Shown here piece by piece: positions 36,730-46,205 of a DNA stretch of 64,000 nucleotides; position 1 is the first letter of the stretch; the number at the start of each line of letters is the position of its first letter. The stretch is from Foetidibacter luteolus (GTDB lineage Bacteria > Bacteroidota > Bacteroidia > Chitinophagales > Chitinophagaceae). The notes beneath the pieces are model-generated. The model was not told where the DNA came from. It saw only the letters and a program-made list of their open reading frames with translations, and made no database searches. Where the stretch lies: the NCBI RefSeq assembly GCF_009650435.1, contig NZ_VVIP01000058.1, positions 1 to 64,000 on the forward strand, in the 5' to 3' direction. A program made the translations under genes and the position numbers.

Positions 36730-37623
36730 TTAATCGGTTCGGCGGCTATGTTTCCATCTCCTGTGTGACCAAAGCCATATCTCAGGCTGTTCTTTAATAT
36801 CTTGTTCCAGTTTGCGTGTGTGTTTTTCAGAAATTTCTCCTTCCCTGGTCTGGGCTGGGTTTTCTTCCAGCATTTCAGCATAAATGCGGTAATAACCCCT
36901 TTTTGCCCTTTTAACGGTTACGTAAATAACCGGGTAATTGAATTTGCCGGCAATTTTCTCCGTTCCCCAAAAAACAGGTGTATCCTGGTTTAAAAAATTA
37001 GTCCAGTAGGCATAGGTATTCGATGGTGTTTGGTCTGCTATAAAAGCAGTGGTGGTAACCTCATTCCTGTAGCCCAACATAGCACGGCCTGTATCCTTCA
37101 TGGCAATAAGCCCGTTGCCAAACCTTGACCTTATTTTGAACATGAGCCGGTTAAAACTTTCGCTGGCTAAAGGGTGGTATATTACATAAAGCCGCTGCCT
37201 GCAGCATAAAGCAAAGGTATTGCCTGCCCATTCCCAATTGCCATAATGCCCCATTACCAAAACGGAGCTTTTGTCTTCATCGGCCATCCTGTTAAAAAGA
37301 GCAAGCGCTTCGGGATCAAACTGGCAGCGCTCCAGCATTTTTTTGCGGGAGATGGTAAGGGTAACAAAGGTTTCCAGGAACATATCGCAGAGGTAGCCAT
37401 AAAACTTCCTCGCTATATCATTAATTTCAGCCTCTGTTTTCTCAGGGAAAGAGTTGCGCAGGTTGGTAAGTACTATCTGTTTGCGGTAGCCGGTAACGCG
37501 GTAAACTATAAAAAAGGCAAAATCTGCCAACAGGTATAAAACCGGGAATGGTAAAACAGACAACAAATACCAGAAAGGCAATAAAAGGTAATAGGAAATG
37601 TTGATTTTCTTGTTTTTAGCCAT
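36730..37623 (-). CDS. Lysophospholipid/lipid A acyltransferase, LpxL (HtrB) family
   Basis: A 297-residue protein with an N-terminal membrane segment (LLPFWYLLSVLPFPVLYLLADFA region) and the catalytic HX4D/E motif as GHYGNWEW (about 126-133), matching LpxL/LpxM-type late acyltransferases. It would transfer an acyl chain to lipid A or an aminolipid in the inner membrane. It lies upstream of the desaturase with a 9-base gap and is probably co-transcribed. Confidence 0.9.
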   Translation of the reverse strand: MAKNKKINISYYLLLPFWYLLSVLPFPVLYLLADFAFFIVYRVTGYRKQIVLTNLRNSFPEKTEAEINDIARKFYGYLCDMFLETFVTLTISRKKMLERCQFDPEALALFNRMADEDKSSVLVMGHYGNWEWAGNTFALCCRQRLYVIYHPLASESFNRLMFKIRSRFGNGLIAMKDTGRAMLGYRNEVTTTAFIADQTPSNTYAYWTNFLNQDTPVFWGTEKIAGKFNYPVIYVTVKRAKRGYYRIYAEMLEENPAQTREGEISEKHTRKLEQDIKEQPEIWLWSHRRWKHSRRTD

Positions 37624-37762
37624 GTTGCGGAAATGGGGCGCAAGATAATTTGCTTTTAAAGATAAACCGGCAGAATTGTAATGAATCGTTGTTAAAATAT
37701 GCTTTGCCGTGCCTGCCTGTACAACTTGCGGTTACGCAGTTGCGAGACAACAACAATCAAAC

Positions 37763-37786
37763 AAAAGCCCCGGTAGAAACCGGGGC
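37763..37786 (-). terminator. Terminator of the TonB receptor gene
   Basis: GCCCCGGT pairs with ACCGGGGC around AGAA; the minus strand continues TTTTG. It lies 26 bases past the stop at 37812 and shares its loop with the hairpin after cobA. Confidence 0.8.
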
Positions 37787-37811
37787 CGCTATATAGTCAC
37801 ATGAGAAAAAA

Positions 37812-40298
37812 CTAATTTTGTCCGCCTGATTTTACGCGGTTCTGCACATCTTCCGCACCGGTTGACCTGCGCCTTGGCGATTGCCCGTTGGTGCTGCCAA
37901 AGCGATACGTAAATGTGATGATGGCCCTGCGGTTATCCCAAAAACTGTGTATTTTGGTATAACCCCGGTTCATATCTGTACTGCCACGGAAACTCATAAT
38001 ATAAAACGGGTCGCGAAGGTTTAACCGTATACCGGCTTTATCTTTTAAGAATTTTTTGCCCCCTCCTACCGAAAACATACCCATGGGCCTTGCCAAAATG
38101 GAGCTTGTTTCTAACTGGGTTGAGCTGTAAAAGCCACTTATCTCGCCACTCCAGCCTTTGTTAAAGTTAAACTGGTTGCTCATGTTGGCGGTAAAAGCGG
38201 TGTAGTTAACGTTGATGCTTTCCCCATCCAGAAAGCCATTAAACTGGTTGTTGTAAATGTTGGCAAAAACATTTAACGTCCACCATTTTTTAAGCTGCTT
38301 GTTGTAATTTATTGACAGGCCGATGTTTCTGCTGGAGGCCACATTAAGCGTTGTTTGATAAGTAGTGTAGTTGGAGTCTCCGGGAAGTTTTTCCGTAAGC
38401 AGTACATCGTTAATGATATCTGAAACGGTGGTAAAATTGGCCGATACATTAAGCTCTCCTTTGTAGTTGTAGCTCAACTCAATATTATGGCTGAACTGCG
38501 GCTGCAGGTTAGGGTTGCCCTGGCGGTACGTATACCTGTCTAACTGGTACTGGAAAGGATTGAGCGATTGATAATTCGGGCGTTCAATACGCCTTCCGTA
38601 AGACAGTCCAAAGGTGTTTTTATCGTTAACATTGTAGCTGACATACGCCGTTGGAAAAAGCCGGGTGTAATTACGGTGAAAAGCGGTATCACGGGTAACC
38701 TGGTTGCCGTCAACAACGGTTTGCTCTGCACGAAGCCCAAGCTGTATTCCGAATTTTTTTATTTGCTTTTGCAGGTTAATGTACGCCGCGTTAATATTTT
38801 CCTTGTACAAAAAGTGATTGCTTCTTTGCATATCCGGTTTCCACTTTCCGGCGCCGTTATCGTACAGTGTGTATTGGGCGTCGTTATCAGTTTTTACATA
38901 ACTGAACTTAACACCGGCTTCCAGCGTAGCACCTTTTTTCAACGGTTGTTTATAGTCTGCTTTAAAGCTATAAATATCTATGTTGGCGGGCAGGTAGCCA
39001 TTCAGCAGGTAAGGGTTGGGATTGTTGGGGTCGCTATCCGCCAGCAAAACACCCTTTGCGTCGTAGAGGTAGTTATTGGAGTATTGGTTACCCTTGGTCC
39101 GGTACAAAATATAATCAGCGTCTATGTTTAGTTCCTTTCCGGCGGTATCAAGTTTTTGCTGCAGGTTAAGGTTAAAGCCCAGGTTGGTCCATGGGTCATG
39201 GGTTTGGGAGGTTGCCTGGTTGTACCCTACAAAATGGTACAGGCTGTCAAAAATATCGGCGCGGGATTCTGACTTAAACCTGTCGTTTTCAAAGTTGCCT
39301 GTAATAGCAAAACCAAAGGTGGATTTCTTGTTCGCAAACCAGTCTATACCCGCTTTAAAGTTTTGCGGCCTGCCGGAATATTTGCCAAAAGTATACTGGG
39401 AAGAATACCTGTCGTAAGCTGTATTCCTGTTAAGCCTCGAGCTTCTGTCAATATAAATCTCATTAAAACCCTCCCAATAAGAATAGCCGTAGTTACCGTA
39501 AATATTAACCTTGTCTTTACGCCAGTTTAGGTTAATGCTATTGGTATTTTTAAAGTACCTGGCAAAAATGGCGCTTGTAGAAATATTGCCGTTAAAACCA
39601 TTATTACGGTTCTTTTTAGTTTTGATATTAATAACCCCTGAATTACCAGACGCGTCATACTTTGCCGAAGGCTGGCTCATTATTTCAATCTGGTCAAGCT
39701 GGTTAGACGACATGTTTTTCAGGTAATTAGTCAAATCTTCCCCGCTCAGGTAAGCAGGTTTGCCATCAATTAAAATAATTACGCCACGCTTGCCTTTAAG
39801 GCTAATGTTGCCGTTGTTATCCACTGTAACGCCAGGGGATTTTTCCAGTACTTCCAAAGCGGAAAGCCCTGTGTTGGTGGGCGACGCATCTACGTTAACC
39901 ACTGTTTTATCAATCTTGTTTTCTATCAGCGGACGGCGTGCAGTAACGCTTACACCAGCCAGCGCTGCCTCTTCCCGCTGCAATACCGGCTCAGTAACAA
40001 TGGTTGTTTCCCCAGCCTTAACTTTTACAGCAGTAAAATATTTTTGATAACCAATGGCTTCCAATTTAAGCAGGTAATCGCCGGCCTTAACATTGTCCAG
40101 TTCAAACAAACCGTTTTTATCTGTAACGGCAATTTTTACAAGTACACTGTCAGCCAGCTTTAATAAAGATAATGTGGCAGATTCCACGGGCTTCGTGTTA
40201 TCCTTAACATAGCCGGTAAGCCTTCCTGTTTGTGCATTTGCAAAAGAGCATAACAGGGTTACAATACAAGCAGTTAATATGCCGGCTAATACTTTCAT
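37812..40298 (-). CDS. TonB-dependent receptor / outer-membrane beta-barrel family protein
   Basis: An 828-residue protein: signal peptide to about 23 (SFANAQ), carboxypeptidase regulatory-like domain (about 24-110, GRLTGYVKDNTKPVESATL), plug (about 120-230, SALEVLEKSPGVTVDNNGN and GKRGVIILIDGKPAYL), then a large beta-barrel ending in an aromatic strand (RRAIITFTYRFGS) with a short polar tail. It resembles the Bacteroidota TonB receptor group without a SusD partner; no SusD gene is next to it. Substrate is unknown. A terminator follows at 37763-37786. Confidence 0.92.
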   Translation of the reverse strand: MKVLAGILTACIVTLLCSFANAQTGRLTGYVKDNTKPVESATLSLLKLADSVLVKIAVTDKNGLFELDNVKAGDYLLKLEAIGYQKYFTAVKVKAGETTIVTEPVLQREEAALAGVSVTARRPLIENKIDKTVVNVDASPTNTGLSALEVLEKSPGVTVDNNGNISLKGKRGVIILIDGKPAYLSGEDLTNYLKNMSSNQLDQIEIMSQPSAKYDASGNSGVINIKTKKNRNNGFNGNISTSAIFARYFKNTNSINLNWRKDKVNIYGNYGYSYWEGFNEIYIDRSSRLNRNTAYDRYSSQYTFGKYSGRPQNFKAGIDWFANKKSTFGFAITGNFENDRFKSESRADIFDSLYHFVGYNQATSQTHDPWTNLGFNLNLQQKLDTAGKELNIDADYILYRTKGNQYSNNYLYDAKGVLLADSDPNNPNPYLLNGYLPANIDIYSFKADYKQPLKKGATLEAGVKFSYVKTDNDAQYTLYDNGAGKWKPDMQRSNHFLYKENINAAYINLQKQIKKFGIQLGLRAEQTVVDGNQVTRDTAFHRNYTRLFPTAYVSYNVNDKNTFGLSYGRRIERPNYQSLNPFQYQLDRYTYRQGNPNLQPQFSHNIELSYNYKGELNVSANFTTVSDIINDVLLTEKLPGDSNYTTYQTTLNVASSRNIGLSINYNKQLKKWWTLNVFANIYNNQFNGFLDGESINVNYTAFTANMSNQFNFNKGWSGEISGFYSSTQLETSSILARPMGMFSVGGGKKFLKDKAGIRLNLRDPFYIMSFRGSTDMNRGYTKIHSFWDNRRAIITFTYRFGSTNGQSPRRRSTGAEDVQNRVKSGGQN

Positions 40299-40439
40299 CT
40301 GTGGTACAATGAAATGGTTGTTGGTTTGATTGCAACGCTAAATTGAAAAAGGCAGGCGGAGAAAAAATGTCAAAAATGATAAACGGAATAATTCAATTGT
40401 AGTTGGAAAGGTTTCGTAGATGGGGCATCTCTCCCGCCT

Positions 40440-40600
40440 TTCAACGGTTTTTATAGGCCCGGCGGGCCCATGACGACAAATAATTATGAGCCCGGCTGGA
40501 AAGTATTAATTAAGCTGCCGTTGCGTCGCACTCTTGTGCTGTTGGATTCGCTGTGCAGCTTTTCCCGCAGTGTAGGTTAGCGCCGTTGTTCTACTAATAT
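40440..40600 (+). repeat. Family A element upstream of the PfkB region
   Basis: Forward copy: GGCCCGGCGGGCCC, then core GTTGCGTCGCACTCTTGTGC at about 40519-40540, then GTGCAGCTTTTCCCGCAGTG. Confidence 0.75.
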
Positions 40601-40750
40601 GCGCCTTAACTGTTCAATGTTTTTTTGTTTAAAGTTTAATGTTAGCAGCGGGCATCGAATAGCTTCTGCACTTGATCATTCAAGCAAATTTTAAGCCTTC
40701 TAAACTTCAACAGACCGGCAACCAGCAACTTGTAACCGGTAACGGGCTTT

Positions 40751-40858
40751 CGGGTGAGGGATTGAAGCGGTTACCCCGGTGAGGCCATCGCAGCAGGGGC
40801 TTTGTGCCGGAGTAATAGCGGAAAGCCCGACCCCTTGCGATAGCTTGGGGGCACCCCC
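40751..40858 (+). repeat. Family D structured element, copy 1
   Basis: GGGTGAGGGATTGAAGCGG, then TTACCCCGG (40771-40779) pairing with CCGGAGTAA (40807-40815) with one C-A mismatch, then GCGGAAAGCCCGACCCC and a CCCC/GGGG hairpin with a final GGGGGCACCCCC. The second copy is at 46386-46491. Confidence 0.75.
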
Positions 40859-40863
40859 AAAAA

Positions 40864-41000
40864 CAAGTACGAAGTGGGAAGTACGAAGTACTTTTTCTAT
40901 GTAAGATGTTAGATGTGGGGGTGTACGATTTGGGATGTACAATGTTTGAAGTACGAAGTACTTTTTTATGATGTTAGATGTGGGGTTTACAATGTGAAGG
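40864..41000 (+). repeat. Family C units near the PfkB gene 3' end
   Basis: Two units with GTACGAAGTAC followed by TTTTT, then ATGTAAGATGTTAGATGTGG text, ending 17 bases from the PfkB stop. Orientation is opposite to that gene. Confidence 0.75.
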
Positions 41001-41016
41001 GAACCTATGCAACAGG

Positions 41017-41913
41017 CTAATTTAATACCGGTTTTACCTGGTGCCGGTTGGCAGCAAGCAGGTGCCGTACATCCCCGGCAGTTTTTGTAAACGGCCCGGA
41101 AGACTCAATTTTTAAAGTAGCCATTGCTGCGGCAAACTCACCGGCTTGCTGCAGGCTGTCGCCCTTGATGCGGCGGTACAGGTAACCCGCCATATAGGTG
41201 TCGCCACAGCCGGTGGCGTCCACAACAGAAGAAGGTATGTAAGCAGGTATATGAAAAAAATCATCGCCATTGTAGATAACCGAGCCCTTGCTGCCCAGCG
41301 TTATTACCACTTCTTTTACCCCCCAGCTAAACAACTCCATAGCGGCCTGCCGCACACTGCTGTAACCGGTAAGCACTTCCATTTCGTATTCGTTTGCCTT
41401 AAGCACATCTACATATTGCAGTGCCTCTTTTTTAGCCGGCCAGTCAATAGCAACTACATCCTGGTTTTCCACTTTTCGCAGGTAGCCCTGCACATCCAAA
41501 GATACTTTGCCGATACCTGCCAGGTGGCGTATCAGCTCTACCGGCATATCATCTGCCAGTAAAGGGCCCAGGTGAAATATTTTGGCCTGGGTGTGTTGTA
41601 ACTGGCTAACTGAAAATGCATCAGCCTTTTGTGTTACCCGCTGAATGCGGTGATCCATATTTTCCGGGTAAATATTTTCGAAATACACGGTATGCCGGCT
41701 TGGCAACGCCTGTACGGCAACTCCTTTAGCGGCAAGCGCCGACACTATACTCATTTCCTTTTGTGCCAGGGCGGTTATTAGGGAATAGCTTACGTCCATA
41801 TTGCGCATAGCATGAGAAAAATAAAAAGAAGTGCCGCCGGGCATGTGCACCACCGCACGGGTGGTAACCACAGTATCCAATGTAATATGCCCCACACAAC
41901 AGATATCTACCAT
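41017..41913 (-). CDS. PfkB-family carbohydrate/nucleoside kinase
   Basis: A 298-residue ribokinase-like kinase. CCVGHITLDTVV is the N-terminal region, VHMPGGTSFYFSHAM gives the glycine motif of substrate binding, and SSVVDATGCGDTYMAGYL (about 237-254) is PfkB signature 2; its Asp is the catalytic base, with GCGD in place of the usual GAGD. It phosphorylates a sugar or similar alcohol with ATP; the substrate cannot be named. It is monocistronic with family C repeats at its 3' end. Confidence 0.9.
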   Translation of the reverse strand: MVDICCVGHITLDTVVTTRAVVHMPGGTSFYFSHAMRNMDVSYSLITALAQKEMSIVSALAAKGVAVQALPSRHTVYFENIYPENMDHRIQRVTQKADAFSVSQLQHTQAKIFHLGPLLADDMPVELIRHLAGIGKVSLDVQGYLRKVENQDVVAIDWPAKKEALQYVDVLKANEYEMEVLTGYSSVRQAAMELFSWGVKEVVITLGSKGSVIYNGDDFFHIPAYIPSSVVDATGCGDTYMAGYLYRRIKGDSLQQAGEFAAAMATLKIESSGPFTKTAGDVRHLLAANRHQVKPVLN

Positions 41914-41948
41914 AGCTTGTACTTGTTACGTTTAGGTTAGCCAAACTG

Positions 41949-41956
41949 CAAATGTA
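41949..41956 (-). promoter_or_regulatory. Possible -7 element of the PfkB gene
   Basis: TACATTTG on the minus strand fits TAnnTTTG, 36 bases before the start. A matching -33 box is not clear. Confidence 0.35.
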
Positions 41957-42075
41957 ATAAGAAAAGATTTGTACTTAAGGTAAGAAGGGGCCGTATTTAG
42001 CCAGCACTGTTTGAACTTATGTAACTATAGCTTTACCCTTCTTTTGCACACTGTTTTTAAAAAAGCAACAATGTT

Positions 42076-42106
42076 TTTGGCTGGAATCCATTTTCCCTTA
42101 TTTTTG
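42076..42106 (+). promoter_or_regulatory. Bacteroidota-type promoter for tRNA-Arg
   Basis: TTTG at 42076-42079, a 19-base spacer, TATTTTTG at 42099-42106, 20 bases before the tRNA. Both boxes and spacing are the same as at tRNA-Gln. Confidence 0.75.
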
Positions 42107-42126
42107 CGCTCCCAAAATACAGGAAT

Positions 42127-42200
42127 GGCCTCGTAGCTCAACTGAATAGAGCATCTGACTACGGATCAGAAGGTTTCAGGTTTGAATCCTGACGAGGTCA
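42127..42200 (+). tRNA. tRNA-Arg (ACG)
   Basis: The acceptor GGCCTCG pairs with CGAGGTC (one G-T pair). The anticodon loop CTACGGA in stem TCTGA/TCAGA gives anticodon ACG, and the T arm contains GGTTTGAATCC. CCA is not encoded. Confidence 0.94.
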
Positions 42201-42203
42201 CTG

Positions 42204-42235
42204 AAAAGCCGGCAAATAATCATTTGCCGGCTTTT
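42204..42235 (+). terminator. Terminator after tRNA-Arg
   Basis: AAAAGCCGGCAAAT pairs perfectly with ATTTGCCGGCTTTT around a 4-base loop. Confidence 0.88.
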
Positions 42236-42398
42236 GTGTTTTTGTAAATAGCATCAGGCAGAATATAGCCATAATACTTCACAACAGGCAACCGCTGCAA
42301 AATGCCGCATTTATAGCTTTTTATCAGGATGTTCCTGTAATACCTTCTCTTTCGCCATAAAAAAGTAGATTTGTTTACCAACATACACGGCCAAAACT

Positions 42399-43118
42399 AT
42401 GGACCTCAATACTGCCCAAACAAAGGCTAACTGCATGATAGTAGATGACGATGAAATAGCCCGGCTGAATATTATGTCGCTGGTAAATAAGTTTCCTGCA
42501 CTGCATATTGCAGGTGTATTTGATAACGCTGAAGAAGCTTTTCTGGCGGCAACAGCCAATGCCCCGGATGTACTGTTGCTGGATATTGATATGCCGGTAT
42601 TATCCGGCCTGCAACTGAGGGAAAAACTTTTCCATATACCTGCCTGTATTTTTATTACATCCTACCCCGACTACGCCGTAGAGGCTTTTGAAAAAGAAGC
42701 GCTGGATTTTTTGGTAAAGCCCGTAAATGCTGACAGGTTTGCAAGAACAGTTGAGCGGCTTACAGCATATTTAGCGGTACGCAATAAGGCTGCCCGGTTT
42801 GACAGCACGCCAAATGACAACAGTTTCTACATAAAAGACGGGCATGATAAAATAAAAATTAAACTGGGCGACATTGTATACCTGGAAGCCCTGAAAGACT
42901 ATACCCGGATTGTTACCCTTACTAAAAGGTACTGTGTACTTTCCCTGCTTGGTAACCTGCTGAAGGAAAAACCCTTCCATACATTTATGCGCATACACCG
43001 CAGTTATGCCGTACAAAAGGATTATATTTCTAAAATTACGGCAACGGAAGTGCTGGTAAAAGATATTGCGCTGCCGGTTGGCAGAAATTACAAAGAGGCA
43101 TTGGCTGCCCTTAAATAA
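42399..43118 (+). CDS. LytTR-family response regulator
   Basis: A 239-residue regulator. The receiver domain (residues 1-120) has CMIVDDDEIARL, VLLLDIDMPVLSG (phospho-Asp) and FLVKPVNADRF. The C-terminal LytTR DNA-binding domain (about 140-239) has FYIKDGHDKIKIKLGDIVYLEALKDY and FMRIHRSYAV. It binds direct repeats upstream of targets as a dimer. It is followed 5 bases later by the sensor kinase, so the two are co-transcribed and almost surely cognate. Confidence 0.95.
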   Translation: MDLNTAQTKANCMIVDDDEIARLNIMSLVNKFPALHIAGVFDNAEEAFLAATANAPDVLLLDIDMPVLSGLQLREKLFHIPACIFITSYPDYAVEAFEKEALDFLVKPVNADRFARTVERLTAYLAVRNKAARFDSTPNDNSFYIKDGHDKIKIKLGDIVYLEALKDYTRIVTLTKRYCVLSLLGNLLKEKPFHTFMRIHRSYAVQKDYISKITATEVLVKDIALPVGRNYKEALAALK

Positions 43119-43123
43119 CCTGC

Positions 43124-45136
43124 ATGAAAAAACTGCTGCTTCTTATTTTACTGCCCGTAACCATTACCGCGCAAAAAACAGGCCGCCTGTTGGTTGATTC
43201 CCTGCTACATCAGGCCCTGCCTATTGCCGGGGATGATACCATAAAAGCCCGTTTGTACCACCGTGCATTTAATGAACTTACTTACATCAATATTGAAGAA
43301 GCCATGCAAATTGCGAATGCCGGCCTGGCGCATGCTGAAAAAATGAAATGGCCCAAAGGCATTGCTGTTTTTAATGACAATATCGCACAGGCCTACAGCT
43401 CCATGGGTAACTTTGATTCAGCCATCAGCCACTTTTCTATCTCTCTGAAGACGCATACAAAAGCAGGCGACAAGCGCAATATGGCCTCTACCAATAACAA
43501 TATGGGTACGGCAGCACAAAACATCCGCTCTGATTATACGGCAGCGGTCAGTTATTATTTTAAAGCCCTGGCCTTGTGTGAAGAAATAAAGGACAGTACG
43601 TTAATGTCAGCTACGCTGGGCAACATAGCGGCGGTGTATATGATACAGAAGAACTACCCTAAAGCATTGGCCTTTAACCAAAGGGCCCTGATAATACGGG
43701 AGAAGCTGGGCAAGCCTGATGAAATTGCCAATACGCTGGAAAATATAGGAAAAGTATATATCAGCCAGCAGCATATTGACAAAGCAAAAGGTTGCTTTAA
43801 CAAGGCGCTGGCCATGTATCAATCGTCTGGCAACCTGATGGGGCTCGCTTCTGTGTGGTCAAGCCTTTCCTTAACCTACGGAAACGATTACCGCAGTGCT
43901 ATTGAAGCCAGGATACAGTCAAAAGAACTGTGGGATGAGGTAAACCCCATGCACAGCGATGCCATAACCAATACCGGCAACCTGGGCTTAGCCTATCTTG
44001 ATGTGGTGCGTTACGATACCAGCCATAAGGTAAAGTATAGCAACATTATGCCCGGCAATAAAACTGCCTTGCTAAAAAAAGCAGAAGAACACCTTAGCAT
44101 GGCCATACAACTAAGCGGGCAAACAGGCGCCATTGAAAGCCAGGCTTATTTTACCGGTTTACTGGCCGAGTTGCAGGAATTTAAGGGCGATTATAAAAAT
44201 GCGTACTACAATTTTAAAAACTACGCAGAAACACGTGACTCCATATACTCCCAGGAAAACAAAAACAAAATTGCCGAAGCCGAAAGCCAGCGGCAAATAG
44301 CCGTTCGGGATAAACAGTTAGAGCTAAACAAGCTGGCTTTGATGGCGGAGAAAAGGCAACGCCTGGCCATGCTTACCGGCCTGGTATTGCTGGCTATTAT
44401 CGGGGCGTTGCTGTACAAGCAAAACCGCCTGCGCAAAAAGAACAATACAGCTTTACGGCAATTAAATACGGAACTGGAAGACGCCAACCGGCTTAAAGCA
44501 AAATTCTTCGCCATACTTACGCACGACCTGAGAAACCCTGTAGCCAGCCTGTTGGATTTTCTGCGTTTGCAAAAAGAGGAACCGGGCCTGTTGTCTGCTG
44601 CACAGGCTGCGTTTCATCAGCAGAAATTAACCGCATCCGCAGAAACGCTGCTGGAAAACATGGAGACCATGCTGCTTTGGAGTAAGGAGCAAATGAAGAA
44701 CTTTAAGCCCATGATGAAAGATGTAGAAGTAAGCGCCTTGTTCAGCAACCTGCAGAAGCTATTTTCAGAAACTAAAACAGTACAATTGCTTTATAATAAC
44801 CCGCAAAACCTCAGTATATATACAGATGAAAACTACCTGCACACCATCATGTATAACCTTACCGCCAATGCGGTTAAGGCTCTACAGCATACTCCTGGTG
44901 CAACCATAACCTGGCAGGCGTATGAAAAAAAAGGTGCAACTATTCTTTCTGTTACAGACAACGGTCCGGGCATTAACCAGAACGTATTACAAACCTTAAA
45001 CAATGTAACGGATGCCGTAAACGCCAAAACAGGCATGGGCCTGCATATAGTAAGAGACCTTGCCAAAGCCATTAACTGCAGCATTACTGTAAAATCGGCG
45101 CCGGGCAGCGGCACAACTTTTATACTGTTTGATTAA
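43124..45136 (+). CDS. TPR-containing sensor histidine kinase
   Basis: A 670-residue kinase: signal peptide (MKKLLLLILLPVTITAQ), TPR repeats in the periplasmic or surface-facing half (about 60-330, for example AVSYYFKALALCEEIKDSTL), one membrane helix (LAMLTGLVLLAIIGALLY, about 414-431), short coiled coil, H-box FAILTHDLRNPVASL, and HATPase with TVTDNGPG-like VTDNGPGIN and GMGLHIVRDLA. It pairs with the LytTR regulator immediately upstream. The TPRs probably sense a protein or peptide partner. The GH53 gene starts 44 bases after its stop. Confidence 0.93.
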   Translation: MKKLLLLILLPVTITAQKTGRLLVDSLLHQALPIAGDDTIKARLYHRAFNELTYINIEEAMQIANAGLAHAEKMKWPKGIAVFNDNIAQAYSSMGNFDSAISHFSISLKTHTKAGDKRNMASTNNNMGTAAQNIRSDYTAAVSYYFKALALCEEIKDSTLMSATLGNIAAVYMIQKNYPKALAFNQRALIIREKLGKPDEIANTLENIGKVYISQQHIDKAKGCFNKALAMYQSSGNLMGLASVWSSLSLTYGNDYRSAIEARIQSKELWDEVNPMHSDAITNTGNLGLAYLDVVRYDTSHKVKYSNIMPGNKTALLKKAEEHLSMAIQLSGQTGAIESQAYFTGLLAELQEFKGDYKNAYYNFKNYAETRDSIYSQENKNKIAEAESQRQIAVRDKQLELNKLALMAEKRQRLAMLTGLVLLAIIGALLYKQNRLRKKNNTALRQLNTELEDANRLKAKFFAILTHDLRNPVASLLDFLRLQKEEPGLLSAAQAAFHQQKLTASAETLLENMETMLLWSKEQMKNFKPMMKDVEVSALFSNLQKLFSETKTVQLLYNNPQNLSIYTDENYLHTIMYNLTANAVKALQHTPGATITWQAYEKKGATILSVTDNGPGINQNVLQTLNNVTDAVNAKTGMGLHIVRDLAKAINCSITVKSAPGSGTTFILFD

Positions 45137-45179
45137 TCCCTGCCCTTTCTGTTTTACCCTTAACTTTAGCCAAATCTAA

Positions 45180-46205
45180 ATGCCGTATATGCAGCGTGTA
45201 TTGCTTAGCCTTGTAGCCGTTGTGTCGTTCGTTTTACTTGCCTGCCCGGGCAATAAATCTATCAGTGCCCCTTCTCCCGTAAAAGATTCCGTTGAAAAAA
45301 TAATAGGCGCCGATATTTCATTTCTGCCGCAGTTGGAAGATGAAGGCATACGCTTTTCAGTAAAGGGTAAAACCGGCGATGCCTTCAGTATTCTCAAACA
45401 GCATGGTTTCAATTATATAAGGCTCAGAATTTTCAACAATCCGCAGGCTGACAGTGGCTATTCAGCCAAAGGTTACTGCGGGCTTGAGCAAACCAAAAAA
45501 ATGGCCAAACGCATTAAGGCGGCTGGCATGAAATTCCTCCTTGATTTTCATTACAGCGATACCTGGGCCGATCCCGGTAAGCAGTACAAACCCGAAGCAT
45601 GGAAAAACCTCAGCTTTCAACAGCTTAACACTGCCCTGCACGATTATACCAAACAGGTATTGCTGGCATTGCAACAGCAGGGCACTTTGCCGGATATGGT
45701 GCAGGTGGGCAACGAAGTAAACCACGGCATACTGTGGCCAGACGGTAATATTGTAAACCTTGATACGTTGGCAAGTTTTCTGAATGCCGGTTTAAAAGCA
45801 GTAAAAGAAGTTTCGCCGAACATAAAAACCATGTTGCACATTGCCAACGGCGGCGAAAATGAGAAGTCCCGGTACTTTCTTGACAATATGCTTTCCCGCA
45901 ATGTTGTTTTTGACATCATCGGGCAATCCTATTATCCGCAATGGCATGGCACCCTTGCTGATTTACAAAGCAACCTTACAGACCTTAACAACCGCTACCC
46001 GCGCCCCATTGTTGTGGTTGAATACACGGCCCATAAACAGGAAGTAAATGATATAGCTTTCGGTGTGCAAAAAGGGCTTGTTAAAGGCACGTTTATATGG
46101 GAGCCACTGAATACATGGGAGTTCATCTTCGACAAACAAGGCAGGGCCATTGATTCTCTCTTGAACATCTACCCTGCACTCGCCAAAAAATACCAGGTAA
46201 AATAA
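45180..46205 (+). CDS. Arabinogalactan endo-beta-1,4-galactanase (GH53), lipoprotein
   Basis: A 341-residue protein with a lipoprotein signal (VSFVLLACPG, Cys about residue 22). The GH53 catalytic domain follows: IGADISFLPQLEDEG, FNYIRLRIFNNP, LLDFHYSDTWADPGKQ, and MVQVGNEVNHGILWPDG, whose Glu is the acid/base; VVVEYTAHK holds the nucleophile Glu. It cleaves beta-1,4-galactan from pectin side chains, probably at the cell surface. It lies just behind the LytTR/TPR kinase pair and may be in the same transcript. Confidence 0.93.
   Translation: MPYMQRVLLSLVAVVSFVLLACPGNKSISAPSPVKDSVEKIIGADISFLPQLEDEGIRFSVKGKTGDAFSILKQHGFNYIRLRIFNNPQADSGYSAKGYCGLEQTKKMAKRIKAAGMKFLLDFHYSDTWADPGKQYKPEAWKNLSFQQLNTALHDYTKQVLLALQQQGTLPDMVQVGNEVNHGILWPDGNIVNLDTLASFLNAGLKAVKEVSPNIKTMLHIANGGENEKSRYFLDNMLSRNVVFDIIGQSYYPQWHGTLADLQSNLTDLNNRYPRPIVVVEYTAHKQEVNDIAFGVQKGLVKGTFIWEPLNTWEFIFDKQGRAIDSLLNIYPALAKKYQVK

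Noticed and set aside
40700..40942. Minus-strand open frames sharing GGAPKL and SIPHPK text here and at 46347-46577
   Set aside because: The shared residues come from the two family D element copies. The covarying stem argues for a structural element, not a protein.
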